A stretch of DNA of 64,000 nucleotides from Impatiens glandulifera (GCF_907164915.1 NC_061862.1:123097533-123161532), one strand, 5' to 3'. Shown: positions 43,201-53,050, counted from the stretch's first letter. Notes: generated by a model not told the origin, from the sequence alone. Numbers and translations: made by a program.

Positions 43201-43885
43201 AGACATCAAATACGAGAATTGGAACTTGCTCTTGAGAAGAATTCCAGAAGGAAAGAGGATACTTGATCATATAAGTAACATACAACTACACGACAGACCG
43301 GATATTCATGAATGGAAAGCTGAGGACAATGGGAAGCTGGTATTGAAGAAAATATGGGAGGTAATCCGGGAAAAAGCGCAGAAAGTAGAATGGGCTCCTC
43401 TTGTATGGTCAACGAAGATTATCCCTCGACACCAGTTCATCCTATGGCTCGCCTTCCTGGAAAGACTCAACACACGTGATCGTATCAGTAAGTATATGAG
43501 CATCCCGGACGCGAGTTGTCTTCTATGCATAGGAAATGAAGAAACCATAGATCACCTATTCGGGAGCTGTTATATTGCTTCGGAGCTTTGGGACAGATTC
43601 TATAAAAGCCTGGAGCTGATCAGTTTCCCGAGCGAATGGAATGAAATCAAAGAAGCGGCACTACTCAAAGCCAAGGGAAATAGATTTGCAACAAGCGTGT
43701 TCAAGTGCGGCTTTGGAGCAGTGGTGTATAACATTTGGCAAGAACGGAATGCAAGGGTATATGACAGAACCCGCAGGAGCATTGACGAGTTATGGAAAGA
43801 TATTGTATCGGATTGCAGCGCCCTCGCGGGAACGTGGAGAGGAATTCCAAGCACGGAGCAGAACTGGAATATCTGCAGGAACTAG
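40286..43885 (+). CDS. LINE ORF2: AP-type endonuclease, reverse transcriptase, zinc-finger end
   Basis: 1199 codons, open throughout. Endonuclease/exonuclease/phosphatase domain from residue 1 (MNIVTWNIRGLND, GILETK with E36, then GDYNVTRNESDR and SDHCLI). Reverse transcriptase in the middle (GNKSPGPDGFNAQFFKDNW, FRPISCCNVIYKIISK, KIDIKKAFDSVRWE, GVKQGDPLSSYLF, FADD near residue 689). C-terminal zf-RVT motif with C-x2-C-x8-H-x4-C (CLLCIGNEETIDHLFGSC near 1078). These cover target nicking and target-primed reverse transcription. All key residues I can check are present, so the ORF may be functional. Confidence 0.95.
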   Translation: MNIVTWNIRGLNDPLKCKEIRRIIENQKITIMGILETKVKSQNVEKVSKLCIDSSWEIIHNSNDKTGRIWVIWDNKVVEVMTLFSNDQAILVEVKDRSTRIVFNLAIIYGSNSSTERRLLWNYLRNWIGIDKSWAVLGDYNVTRNESDRSPESEITRDMIEFNDCIRDMGCIEPTNSGNFFTWSSTRGNEQIRKSRIDRCLVNENWINQFPRSQIHVLNPGISDHCLIKLFWEKEEMFKRPFKFFNFWMDNDKFKGILKSVWSTDVRGSNMYRVSEKLKLLKNHLQSFDKKKFSNISNRVLAAKEELEEVHKKLLRDDSDEQLNETERYALENFRKLSLLEENFVRQKSRQSWLSLGDKNTAFFYRKCKARNMRNNVYRLKNDYGEYVQGQKGVQDLAIDFYKQLMGTRKQHQSHLNTLYQIIDRKISAEDSRELIRVVTKVEVKEALFSIDGNKSPGPDGFNAQFFKDNWSVVGKDVTDGVLEFFKNRKMLKQWNTAVLTLIPKTAVPEKVQDFRPISCCNVIYKIISKIISKRFKNVIGKIINLNQSAFIPGRTISHNILLMQSLLKGYGKKKISPRVAFKIDIKKAFDSVRWEAIRDFLVVSAFPMIFIDWIMQCVSSSCFVVSVNGVHRGYFKGENGVKQGDPLSSYLFVAIMAIFESIFAMFRKNRPYIFHPFCEVEEVTHLCFADDLFILAHADVDSIKTIRAALTFFSEVTGLTINESKSVAFYGGVKDETKQDIFNIMGIKEGRFPIRYLGIPLTAKQIEISHCKPLIEKVKNTISGWAAKKLFYAGRIELIKTVVMGIVGYWAQQMVIPKKVMKELDTLMINFIWGNSGRGGKKVKWTALCKPKDEGGIDLKNCIEWNKALTFKHLWALERNQESLWIKWVHTRFMKHETSIWTCKIHEGMSWSLKKILKLRSDIADLYDIRLGDGKGTLFWHDPWFENQPIINKEQFQNTRIRRDCAKAKIRDIKYENWNLLLRRIPEGKRILDHISNIQLHDRPDIHEWKAEDNGKLVLKKIWEVIREKAQKVEWAPLVWSTKIIPRHQFILWLAFLERLNTRDRISKYMSIPDASCLLCIGNEETIDHLFGSCYIASELWDRFYKSLELISFPSEWNEIKEAALLKAKGNRFATSVFKCGFGAVVYNIWQERNARVYDRTRRSIDELWKDIVSDCSALAGTWRGIPSTEQNWNICRN

Positions 43886-44095
43886 AATTTACCGTTTTTT
43901 AAACTCACTAGAATTAAAAGCATTGTAAACAGATAATTCATTTACGTTTTTAGCTTTTATTAAGAATGTTACGACTTCAAAATCATTCTAGGCCTGTCTA
44001 GAATGATCTCTTAAACTCGTGGTTTTTTTCCCGTTTTTGAGAATTTTTAATGAAATGACGCTAAGTCGTTTCCCCCCCCCCCCAAAAAAAAAAAA
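43886..44095 (+). other. LINE 3' UTR and tail
   Basis: About 200 bp ending in a C-run (about 44071-44083) followed by an A-run (44084 to about 44097, shared at its end with the target duplication). The C-run/A-run tail is unusual. Confidence 0.85.
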
Positions 44096-44112
44096 AAGAA
44101 CCATGACAATCA
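44096..44112. repeat. Target-site duplication of the LINE, right copy
   Basis: AAGAACCATGACAATCA, identical to 34552-34568. Confidence 0.95.
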
Positions 44113-44976
44113 AACATTGTATTGAGTCGTCCGGGCTTGCTAAGATACCATGGGCACAACTAAATGGATCCAGCGTCAGTCCTCTAACCTCCCACTCGAT
44201 GGAGGTTCTTGACTCAACTCCACCACCCGAGTCAACTCTAGTCAATTTAGTGCCGACCAGCCTAGCTGCCAATCAACAAACCTCCCCGGCTGCATCCCGT
44301 CTCTCTGCATCAGCATTAGTAATTGAAATAATCACAGACATCTGTGCAGAGATTCAGTAGTCTGACTTCTCACCTCCGGCGCTTAAATAGGTTCCTTCTC
44401 CACGGTCATCTCCATCTCTAAAAGAGCATGTGCTAGCCGCTGACAAGGAAGTAGCCATTCAGGAATGTGAACAGGCTATTCCCTTACAAATCTTACAAGC
44501 CGTCTCCACACATCAACAATCGACTCATCATTCAGCAGAGAAGTCATCACAAGGGACGGTGGATCTCCGCGGCCTTATCCAGAACTCCCTTGCTCTCTTG
44601 TAATAGAGCATTGCCATTCTCTTTGGAGAAATGGAATCTCTCAAGGAGCGGGTGTTAGTTACCTCGAAAGTATCAGCCCAGAACAAACTTCTTGAACATG
44701 TTACGGAGGGTAATATAAAGAATGCAATAATCAAGGAATCATTGAGCAGGCTCAAATGCGTATTAAGCAATTCCCTCAGCTCTCACAATAAGGAGCTCTC
44801 CACAAAGATCGATACAATCAGAATGCAGATTGTTGAAGTCACGGACTTCCTTAAACGATTATGGGATGCCATGTTTAAAAGGGGGAAAGTAATAAAGGAA
44901 AAGCAGTGAGGGAGAAACCAGGAAGGGGAAGGTAGCAAGGCAAAGAAGTCAGCTGGAGCGGGCTCAAGCAAGCTAT
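44113..44976 (+). pseudogene. aORF of element C, C-terminal part after the LINE
   Basis: Ser/Pro-rich linker (44113-44400), then a coiled-coil-like frame at 44631-44909 (LLEHVTEGNIKNAIIKESLS, NSLSSHNKELSTKIDTIRMQ) and a short Lys/Gly/Ser tail (GSKAKKSAGAGSSKL, about 44930-44976). This parallels the coiled coil and Gly-rich tail of copy B but without RGG repeats. Confidence 0.6.
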
Positions 44977-45085
44977 AAGGGAGAAGATATACAATGAATA
45001 TTTTACTTATTTATATTTATTATTGTCTATATCTATATATGTATCTATAGTTACTTGTGCATAATCACTCAGTTTTAACATCATT

Positions 45086-45098
45086 AAAAAGGAGAAAT
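45086..45098 (+). other. Polypurine tract of element C
   Basis: AAAAAGGAGAAAT directly before the LTR start TGTTAAATT; compare aaaaaaggggaaat in element B. Confidence 0.8.
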
Positions 45099-46540
45099 TG
45101 TTAAATTAAGTTAAAATGGGAAATCGTTAAATTAAGTTGAATTATGAAAAACGTTTTAATTGATTAAAATGAATTTAGGATAATTAAAACAAACACACAT
45201 GGTTTTGATGAATGAATAAAATTAAGTTTAGCAATGTGTTAATACGTAGGTAAAATCAAAGACATCTTCTCTAGACAACTGATTGTAAGCAGCTCGCCAT
45301 CAACTGAGTTGCTCAAATAGTGGAGTCGTCATCAGCTAAAGACTCGCTAACAACAAAGTTGTCATCATCTGAAGACTCGCTAACAGTAAAGTTTCCATCA
45401 GCAAACTCACTATCAGCTGAGCTGCTCCATCAGTAGAGTTCGCCAATAGTAGAGTTTTCATCAGCTGAACATTCTCTATCAACAGATTTGCTATAAAAAA
45501 GTCATTAAAATAGAAGAGTTCGTTGGCAGTAGAGTTCGATGGCAGCAGAGTTGCTCAAATAGCAAAGTTTGTTGGCAGCAGAGTTGCTCAAACAACAGAG
45601 TTCGCTCACAGTAGAGTTTGCTCGCAGTAGAGCTCGCATCAACAGAGTTTATTAGCAGCTGAACTGATCAACAACTAAGTTCGCTATCAGTAGAGTAGCT
45701 CATCAACATAGTTGATCATCAGCAAAGCTCGCTATCAACTGACTTCCACATCAACTAATGCTTATCAGCTAAGTCAAGTAGTTGAGCACTCATAAATTGC
45801 AATAGGGAAAAATGTACAACCAGCTCTCTGCTCTGACATGCAAAACGATAAACGAATATTCCATTCCCTTTCCCTCTAAAACCCCGTACGCCAGGAATAC
45901 GACAAATATACCGTTGCCACGTATCGACAAAATGGATTTGAGCGTTGCCATGCCTCAAGTATAAAAAGGCATCAGAGAACTACGATGAAGCGTTCAGTTT
46001 TTTACAAGTCACTACGTTATGCATACACGAGACGATATATGTTGAGCGACGTTAACATACACGATGATCACACAAGATAGTTTAGTCGATAATATTTTGT
46101 ATCATTCGATAATGATCTTACTTGTGCAAGTTGAACAGTTAGTCGTCTATTCAACAAAATAGTGTGAGAGATAGAAGTTTAGACAAACAAGTGTTAAGAC
46201 CTGTGATCTGAGTGGGTTTGTATAGCGTCTATACAAATCAAAGTCTTCTAGTGGAATCCTTCTGGAAACAGAAGAAGGGGTGACGTAGAAGTTTTTATCT
46301 CCGAACATCTATAAAATCTTGTGTTATCTTTTCATTACTTCATTCATTCTTATATCTGTCGCTTCAAATCCTACAAACATTTTTCGCACTTGAAACCGTT
46401 TAAGAGTTTGCTACGATTAGTCCAAGAATAGAAACAAATTTTCAATCTTTGAAAGGATTAAAATCGCATTTAAGTGAAAAATAGAAAAATAGTATTCAAC
46501 CCCTCTTCTACTAATTTATTGATATTATTTAAATAATTGA
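45099..46540 (+). repeat. 3' LTR of element C (right edge approximate)
   Basis: Begins TGTTAAATTAAG after the polypurine tract. A TATA box, TATAAAAA, lies at about 45960-45967. The part from about 46240 (gaagaaggggtgacgtag, ccgaacatctataaa, cgcacttgaaa) matches the end region of B's LTR. No second LTR copy exists in the window, so the end (46500-46550) is not fixed. Confidence 0.75.
45270..45780 (+). repeat. CAGCTGA / cagtagagtt word array in U3 of C
   Basis: Roughly 20-25 irregular units such as atcaactgagttgctca, atcagctgaacattctc and gcagtagagttcgctc, alternating around the palindrome CAGCTG and the words agagttcgct and gagttgctca. Confidence 0.8.
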
Positions 46541-46685
46541 AATAATTTTTTTAATAAATAAATTAAAATTTTATGATTATTTTAGTTATAAAAAATAGTG
46601 TAATATAATTATAAAATATATATAATATTATAATTATATGAGAGAAAATTAACATGGGAGAAGAAGTGTAACAAAAATATGATTA
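46541..46685. other. AT-rich DNA between element C and the Gypsy element
   Basis: Short AT-rich stretch, nothing recognised. Confidence 0.5.
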
Positions 46686-47169
46686 TGTTACGATCCACGA
46701 ATAAGAAAGTGTACCATCCACGGTCCTGTGGAACACTTGGGCTATAGACTCGGTCGGGAACTCTGTTTTCATAGCATAAAAATATTTAAATTCTGTTTTT
46801 CTATTCCCACAAAACTGATTGTTGACTAAGTCCCTAAAAGTTGTTGTAACAGAATTGTAACCGACTACTATTGGGTAATTCAGCCGCTATAAATGTTGAT
46901 GCCCACCCCACTTTTTGGGCTTGAATGAAAGCTTGTGAAAGTTATTACTCTAAATTATTCTCTCGGTCTTGAACCCTATCTTGGACTACTAGGTGTATTC
47001 TAGTAGTATTCTCTTCTCACCTCGGTTTCTTCTCTCTTTAACCTCGAATTCTCTTCTCACATTATATACGCTGCGCTTGATTAAAGAATTCCATATTCGG
47101 TCCCAACTATCAAGAACTCGATTCTTGGTATCAAGAACTCTGAAATAAGTTATAGTTCCAAGCTTAACA
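46686..47169 (+). repeat. 5' LTR of the Gypsy element (484 bp)
   Basis: TGTTACGATCC...CTTAACA. TATA-like ctataaat at about 46887-46895. It differs from the 3' LTR at very roughly 25-30 positions by eye. Confidence 0.93.
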
Positions 47170-47172
47170 TAT

Positions 47173-47183
47173 TGGTATCAAAG
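47173..47183 (+). other. Primer-binding site of the Gypsy element
   Basis: TGGTATCAAAG just after the LTR: met-tRNA type with one difference from TGGTATCAGAG. Confidence 0.8.
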
Positions 47184-47199
47184 TTGGGCGATTCTCCAA

Positions 47200-48390
47200 A
47201 TGGTAGAAACCCGCCAGCAGACAGAAATGGAGGTGCTAAAGTTCCTAATCGAAGGATTGTCCCAACAATCAGCAACTACGCAAGCCATTTTGCACCAACA
47301 CATGACTGAATTGGCTGCTATGAATACTGACCTTAAACAACAGATGGCCGAACTAAGAAATAATATGGACGGAAGATTCAATACCTTTGAAGAAAGACTT
47401 ACAACAATTGAAAGTGGTGCGTCGGGTAAGGGCCAAGATCCCCGCGTCGGCCCCTATGATGATGATGAGCCTTCTTGCCACGGTCCTCAATATCGTCCCC
47501 ATCACCCTGGCCAGAACCGCGACCAACACTATGTTCCTCCCACTCGTCTAACCAAGGTCGACTTTCCTCGGTTTGATGGACCCGATGTTGAGGGTTGGCT
47601 GATATCCGCCGAGCAATTCTTCAGGATGGACAAGACGAGGGATTCCACTAAACTAGAAATCGCCCCTATTCACATTTCTGGCGAAGCAAGAATATGGTAT
47701 GGGTCATATCTTCAGAACTGCAACCATAGGGAAGCCTTGTCATGGGATGTGTTCAAAAGAGACCTCTTGTCGCAATTCGGGCCCTCTATACACGACACTC
47801 CAATGAGACAACTAATGAATTTGAAACAGGTTAGTTCGGTTCAAGAATATAATCTACGATACATGTCGATCTCTCAAAAACTCTACAGCATGCCGAGGGA
47901 ATACGTCATAGATTTCTACTTGTCCGGTCTGAGGGAGGAGATTGTAAACTGCATCAGGTTGTGATTCCCCGACTCTCTAAACGAAGCCAAAGCCATGGCT
48001 AAGGTCCAAGAAGCAACGTATCAGTCCCTAATGAGCAGTGGGAACTTGTACAGCGCTGAGTCACCACTACTGCCCAATCCGAGTAACGTCAAACCAAGTT
48101 GGCAAAGCACGAACAGAACCCCATACATCAAGCCGAGCTCATCATATGGGTCCTCTTCGAGTGCAAACTAGGGCCATATTAAGCAATTAGACCCGGTCTC
48201 AATGGATGAAAAGAGAAAAAAGGGCATATGCTACACTTGCAATGAAAAATGGCAACCAAACCACAAGTGTAAATCAAAGTTATTCATGGTCTCGGCCAAT
48301 GATCAAGAAGGCGCCCCAAGTCTCCAAGAATCTGCTCCATAGGTAGACCTTGATGATTCTCCTTTGCAGCTTGACCAGCGGAAGAACTAG
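47200..48390 (+). pseudogene. gag: Gypsy gag, with in-frame stops
   Basis: Open from ATG 47200 for 254 codons: an N-terminal coiled coil (TTQAILHQHMTELAAMNTDL), then the capsid region (VDFPRFDGPDVEGWLISAEQ, ARIWYGSYL, FKRDLLSQFGP, SVQEYNLRY). TGA stops it at about 47962. The same frame continues with KAMAKVQEATYQ and a zinc-finger-like GICYTCNEKWQPNHKCK near 48227-48275, with further stops. Confidence 0.88.
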
Positions 48391-48407
48391 TCATATCCTT
48401 ACATGCA

Positions 48408-48749
48408 TTGATGGGTTCTAAAACCTTTCAAACGCTCCAGATTCTTGGTAAAGTTGGGAACCTACCGGTTGTGATCCTAATTGATACATGCAGCACTCAT
48501 AACTTTATTAATAGCAGGATAATGAAGAACATTAGCCATGACATACTTCCCACCCAAGTGTTATCGGTCCGATTGGAAGACGGCTCTAACATTCTATGCT
48601 CTAGCTTTTGCCAAAATCTGAAATGGTCTATGGAAGGTAAGTTTTATCAAACAAACATGAAGGTATTGACCATGACAGGATACCATATTATGCTGGGAAT
48701 TGAATGGCTGATTACTCTAGGCCCTTCAAAATGGGACTTCAAAAATTAG
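48408..48749 (+). pseudogene. Gypsy aspartic protease, active-site Gly lost
   Basis: VVILIDTCSTHNFINSRIM at residues 20-38 is the retropepsin active site with DTG changed to DTC. The frame ends at TAG 48747-48749. 48750-49107 holds the broken linker to RT. Confidence 0.85.
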
Positions 48750-49107
48750 CCCTCTATTGAAAAAGAATGGATAACCACAGTCTTGCAAGGCATACCCTAT
48801 ACACAAATCAACTTAATCAAAGGTGATCACCTAGAGAATTTATTAAAGAAAGGAAATGTTGCTGCCATGATCCAAATAAGAAGTGAAAACGAAACACAAA
48901 TTTTTTTCACTCTTTACAAGGGCACCATATGATATTTCTGAAGACCTTCAGCAAATGCTAGATTACTTCAGCCCAATATTCCAGCAATCTGAGGACTTAA
49001 CACCCTCCAGGGAACAGGATCACCGCATCCCATTAAAGGAAGGAACATAAGTTGTATGTCTGCGTCCTTACCGATATCCTGCCCTACAGAAGACAGAAAT
49101 TGAACAT

Positions 49108-50025
49108 TTGGTTAATGATATGCTTAACAGGGGATTCATAAGGAGAAGCCACAACTCTTTTGCTGCCCCTGTGGTGTTGGTCCGAAAGAAAGACTTATCC
49201 TGGAGAATGTGTATTGATTATAGGCGGCTAAACTCAGCAACCATTAAGGATAAATTTCCTATTCCGGTCATTGAAGAATTAATGGAAGAATTGCATGGGT
49301 CCAAGTTCTTTTCCAAGCTCGATTTGCGCTCAGGGTTCCACAAGATAAGGATGCACCCAGGTGACTGCCACAAAACAGCATTCCGGACTCACGAAGGCCT
49401 GTATGAGTTTTTGGTGATGCCCTTCGACCTAACTAATGCACCACCCTCCTTCCAAAGCCTAATGAACGCGACCTTAAAACCATTCCTAAGGAAATTCGTG
49501 CTAGTATTTTTTGATGAAATCCTAGTATACAGCCCGAGCAGGAATGAACATATCCAGCACCTACATAAGGTACTTTCAACATTACAACATAACGAGTTAT
49601 TCCTTAACAGGGGAAAATGTAATTTTGAGTGCAAGCAAATTTCTTATCTTGGCCATATCCTTGACGAGAATGTTGTAGCCACGGATCCAACAAAGTTAGA
49701 AGCAATGAGCACATATCCAGTTCCAGAATCTCCTAAGCAATTGAAAGGGTTCCTTGGTCTGACCGGATACTATAGAAGATTTATAAAAGAACGGCTCCAT
49801 AGCACGACCCTGTTAAAAAAAGGTCTGTTTGAATGGAATAAAGAAGCTGAAGATGCATTCCTATTGTTGAAGCAGCGTATGCTTTCCCCTCCGATCCTGA
49901 CGCTTCCAAATTTCAATATTCCATTTTTAGTAGAGACCGATGCAAGCGGAGTTGGTATAGGGGCAGTATTAATGCAAGAAGGTCGACCCATTTCATTCAT
50001 AAGCAAGGCGATTGAACTAGAGTAG
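49108..50025 (+). pseudogene. Gypsy reverse transcriptase and start of RNase H, catalytic motif altered
   Basis: 305 codons: WRMCIDYRRLNSATIKDKFP, FFSKLDLRSGFHKIRM, FLVMPFDLTNAP, then VFFDEILVYS where the conserved FxDD reads FFDE (second Asp to Glu at about residue 137). FLGLTGYYRRFI connects to RNase H (LVETDASGVGIGAVLMQEGR). It ends at TAG 50023-50025. Confidence 0.92.
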
Positions 50026-50052
50026 TTACCATCATCCACGTATGAAAAAGAG

Positions 50053-50570
50053 TTGATGTCCTTGACCTTTGCGGTGGAAAAGTGGAGATCTTACCTTAGA
50101 TACAAGAAATTCATTGTGAAGACCGATCATGAAGCTCTTACATACTTGCTGGAACAAAGAGTTCAAACCCCGACACAAGAAAATGGCTCTACAAATTGGT
50201 GGGATACAATTTTGTTGTTCAATATAAAAGGGGAAAAGAAAACTTGGTGGCAGATGCTTTGTCCATGCGGGTAGCAGGTGTCCAATGTGCAGGAATTTCG
50301 GTCTATCACACTGCTGTCATAAAAAAAATTCAGGAAAGCTATGAAGAAGATCCCAACTTAGCCAAAGTCATTCGTGAAATTTTTGCTAATGCTGATTCTC
50401 ACCCTGAATGCTCATATGACCAAGGGATGTTAAGAAAAAGGGACCGGTTGGTGGTGGGAAAGAATAACGATCTCAGAAATACCTTAATAACAACCATGCA
50501 CTTGGGAGCAGAAGGGGAACATTCGGGGACTCTGGTCACCCAGAAGAAAATGCAGCTTGTTTACTCTTGA
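50053..50570 (+). pseudogene. Gypsy RNase H end and connection
   Basis: LTFAVEKWRSYLRYKKFIVK then TDHEALTYLLEQR, frame change, then KENLVADALS and the start of the integrase zinc region. At least one frameshift (about 50200) and a TGA (50568-50570). Confidence 0.8.
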
Positions 50571-51294
50571 TCAGGGATGCTTAAAGATATGAGAGAATTT
50601 GTCCGAACCTATGAAGTTTGCCAAAAAAAAAAAACCTGATAACTCAGCATATATAGGTCTGCTTTAGCCCTTAGCAATTCCCAATCGATTTTGGGAATTG
50701 GTCTCCATGGATTTCATTGAAAGCTTGCCTAAGTCAAAAGGTAAAAGTGTTATATTTGTGGCAGTTGACAGACTATCGAAAATGACCCACTTTATGAGCC
50801 TGCAACACCCCTTTTCTACCCGGACAGTAGCTAAATTATTTGTGGACAACGTTTCCAAGCTCCATGGAATGCCAATAACCATCATCAGTGATCGGGGAAA
50901 AGTGTTCTTAAGCACCTTCTAGCGGGAATTCTTAAGTATATAAGGACTAAAACAAGCTTTATCCTCAGCCTATCACCCCTAGACGGATGGCCAGACCGAG
51001 ATAGTCAACAAATGCTTGGTCACTTATCTACGCTGCATGGCTGGCAAAACTCCGAAAGATTGGGTACACTGGTTGCCCTTGGCTGAATGGTGGTATAATA
51101 CTAATTTCCATACAATAATACAAACAACACCTTTCGAAGCAATGTATGGATACCCCCCTCCGGTCCACACACCGTATGTAGCAGGAGACTCGAGAGTGGA
51201 AGAAGTGGATGCATCATTAACAGCCAGAAAAGTCTCAATCCAACTCATAAAATTCCATTTGAAAAGAGCCTATAATCGTATGAAGCAACAATAG
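50571..51294 (+). pseudogene. Gypsy integrase core, broken
   Basis: WSLHG-type motif region SMDFIESLPKSKGKSVIFVA near 50704, ISDRGKVFLSTF near 50884, then stops, then NKCLVTYLRCMAGKTPKDW and WYNTNFHTIIQTTPFEAMYG. The zinc-binding part before it is fragmentary. Confidence 0.85.
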
Positions 51295-51317
51295 GACAAG
51301 AAGAGAAAGATGTCACA

Positions 51318-51806
51318 TTGCAAGTGGGTAGCTGGGCATTGGTGAAGTTACAGCCATATAGACAACGCTCGGTCCAGAAGTTATTCCACAAGCTCTCACC
51401 AAAGTATTTTGGGCTATTTGAAGTGTTGGAAAGGATTGAGGAAGTTGCTTACAAGCTGGAACTCGGGACCGACACTAGGATACACAATGTCTTCCATGTC
51501 TCGCAATTAAAATCATTCCAAGGAACCCCTGCTGCTATTGAAAATATTCCCCAACTTAGCACACAACCAAATAGGACCGGCAAAATTGTGGGTGAACAAG
51601 ATATCATGGTGCATGGGAAAATGAAAAAACAATTGTTGATCAATTGGGATGGGGTCCAAATAGAAGACCAAACTTGGGAAGATGCGGAAGTTATAAGCAT
51701 TCAATTCCCGGAGATGCTAGCAACAAGGAGGCAAACAAGACAACATTCTCTTCGTCGGGGTCGACGAACTTCTGATGGGGGAGATGATGTTACGATCCAC
51801 GAATAA
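51318..51806 (+). CDS. Gypsy integrase C-terminus with chromodomain
   Basis: 162 codons. KLSPKYFGLFEVLERIEEVA and IHNVFHVSQLKSF are the usual integrase C-terminal motifs. LLINWDGVQIEDQTWEDAEV (about residues 109-128) is a chromodomain core. Chromodomains direct integration to chromatin in this group. Confidence 0.88.
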   Translation: MQVGSWALVKLQPYRQRSVQKLFHKLSPKYFGLFEVLERIEEVAYKLELGTDTRIHNVFHVSQLKSFQGTPAAIENIPQLSTQPNRTGKIVGEQDIMVHGKMKKQLLINWDGVQIEDQTWEDAEVISIQFPEMLATRRQTRQHSLRRGRRTSDGGDDVTIHE

Positions 51807-52274
51807 GAAAGTGCACCCTCCACGGTCCTATGGAACACTTGGGCTAGAGACTCGGTCGGGAACTCTGTTTTCATAGCATAACAATATTTTAATATTGTTT
51901 TTCTATTCCCACAAAACTGATTGTTGACTAAGTCCCTAAAAGTTGTTGTAACAAAATTGTAACCGACTACTATTGGGTAATTCAGCCGCTATAAATGCTG
52001 ATGCCCACCCCACTTTTTGGGCATGAATGAAAGCTTGTGATAGTTGTTACTCTAAATTATTCTCTCAATCTTGAACCTCTATCTTGGACTACTAGGTGTA
52101 TTCTAGTAGTATTCTCTTCTCACCTCGATTTCTTCTCTCTTTAACCTCGAATTCACTTCTCACATTATATCCGCTGCGCTTGATTAAAGAATTCAATATT
52201 CGGTCTCAGCTATCAAGAACCCGATTCATGGTATTAAGAACTCGGAAAGCTAAGTTATAGTTTAAAGCTTAACA
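51788..52274 (+). repeat. 3' LTR of the Gypsy element (487 bp)
   Basis: TGTTACGATCC...CTTAACA. The chromodomain frame ends a few codons inside it. Confidence 0.93.
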
Positions 52275-52920
52275 GATTCATTCTTCCTAATTTAAAAAGT
52301 AATAGATAATGGATGGGAATGATGGAAGCTAGTGTATAATCAATTTCCCCTTCTATCCTGGGGCTTTGGTTCAATAGCCTTAGGGAGGCCAACCTCAATC
52401 AAGTCATATAAGTTATTAGTTATTTTGTGATTAGATTATGTACCTACTTGATTGATTACCCAAGTAGCCTCAAAATCAATCTATTTCTGTTTATTTATGA
52501 AAAGTTCTTAAGTATCCGATAATCAAATGAATATGTTAGAATTAAATACATTATCAAACACCTCAATGAATATTACAATAACTTTAAACGAACAAAACAA
52601 TCATTATAAGTTCTATCTAGATATGAATTATCACAAATTCAATCAAATAAAACTATTAAAGAATCAGCTAATTACAACGTAAATAAATAACAAATTAAAA
52701 TTAATATAAATTAAAATTAATGTGAATCACTTTTAAAATTTTATTGTTATTAGAACTATTATATATAATATTTCCTTAAGAAACATCTCATGGATACTGT
52801 CTCTTTGAACATGAAAGTCAAATCTTTTAGCCTCTTAAAGATATGAATAATTAAGCCATTGATATCTACGGCGCACGTCTCTCTATCTCTTCTTCTAATC
52901 GTAACTATATTATCCTCTTC
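52275..52920. other. Intergenic, AT-rich, nothing recognised
   Basis: No coding, repeat or transposon signature recognised up to the promoter of the Kunitz gene. Confidence 0.55.
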
Positions 52921-52926
52921 AAACTT

Positions 52927-52979
52927 CACGTGCGAGATGCCGAGCATAGAGAAAAGTTCTATACAAGCCTATAAATTAA
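52927..52979 (+). promoter_or_regulatory. Promoter motifs of the Kunitz inhibitor gene
   Basis: A G-box CACGTG at 52927-52932 and a TATA box (CTATAAATT, about 52970-52978) lie about 80 bp before the ATG. G-boxes are common in stress- and jasmonate-responsive genes, which would suit a protease inhibitor; that is inference. Confidence 0.6.
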
Positions 52980-53050
52980 TGGGATGAAACTTTCTTCCCT
53001 CATCTTCAAACTCAAAACACTTCATTATAAGTCCAGGAAACCGATAAACA

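Larger units (their letters stand above)
34569..44095 (+). mobile_element. L1-type LINE, about 9.5 kb, inserted in the aORF of element C
   Basis: Bounded by a perfect 17-bp target duplication and ending in a poly-A run. It contains a 5' UTR, an unusually long ORF1 region in four frames (35380-40289), an intact 1199-codon ORF2 and a short 3' UTR. The undamaged target duplication and open ORF2 make it one of the youngest insertions here. Confidence 0.93.
30457..46540 (+). mobile_element. Copia-lineage element C, 5'-truncated, split by a LINE
   Basis: Pieces in order: gag tail (30457-30680), junction and protease start (31120-31380), RT end and RNase H (31460-32250), spacer, aORF (32962-34568 and 44113-44976, separated by the LINE), polypurine tract, 3' LTR (45099 to about 46540). 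The 5' LTR, primer site and most of gag are missing. A large deletion removes integrase and most of RT. It is related to A and B in gag, gag-pol junction and aORF. Confidence 0.82.
46686..52274 (+). mobile_element. Gypsy-type chromodomain LTR retrotransposon, defective
   Basis: 5.6 kb with both LTRs (46686-47169 and 51788-52274), primer site, gag, protease, RT, RNase H, integrase and a C-terminal chromodomain, the order of a plant chromovirus. Flanks gatta (46681-46685) and gattc (52275-52279) agree in four of five bases, a decayed target duplication. Multiple stops and active-site changes make it inactive. Confidence 0.93.

Noticed and set aside
51449..51704. Minus-strand frames opposite the Gypsy chromodomain
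   Set aside because: Antisense shadows.
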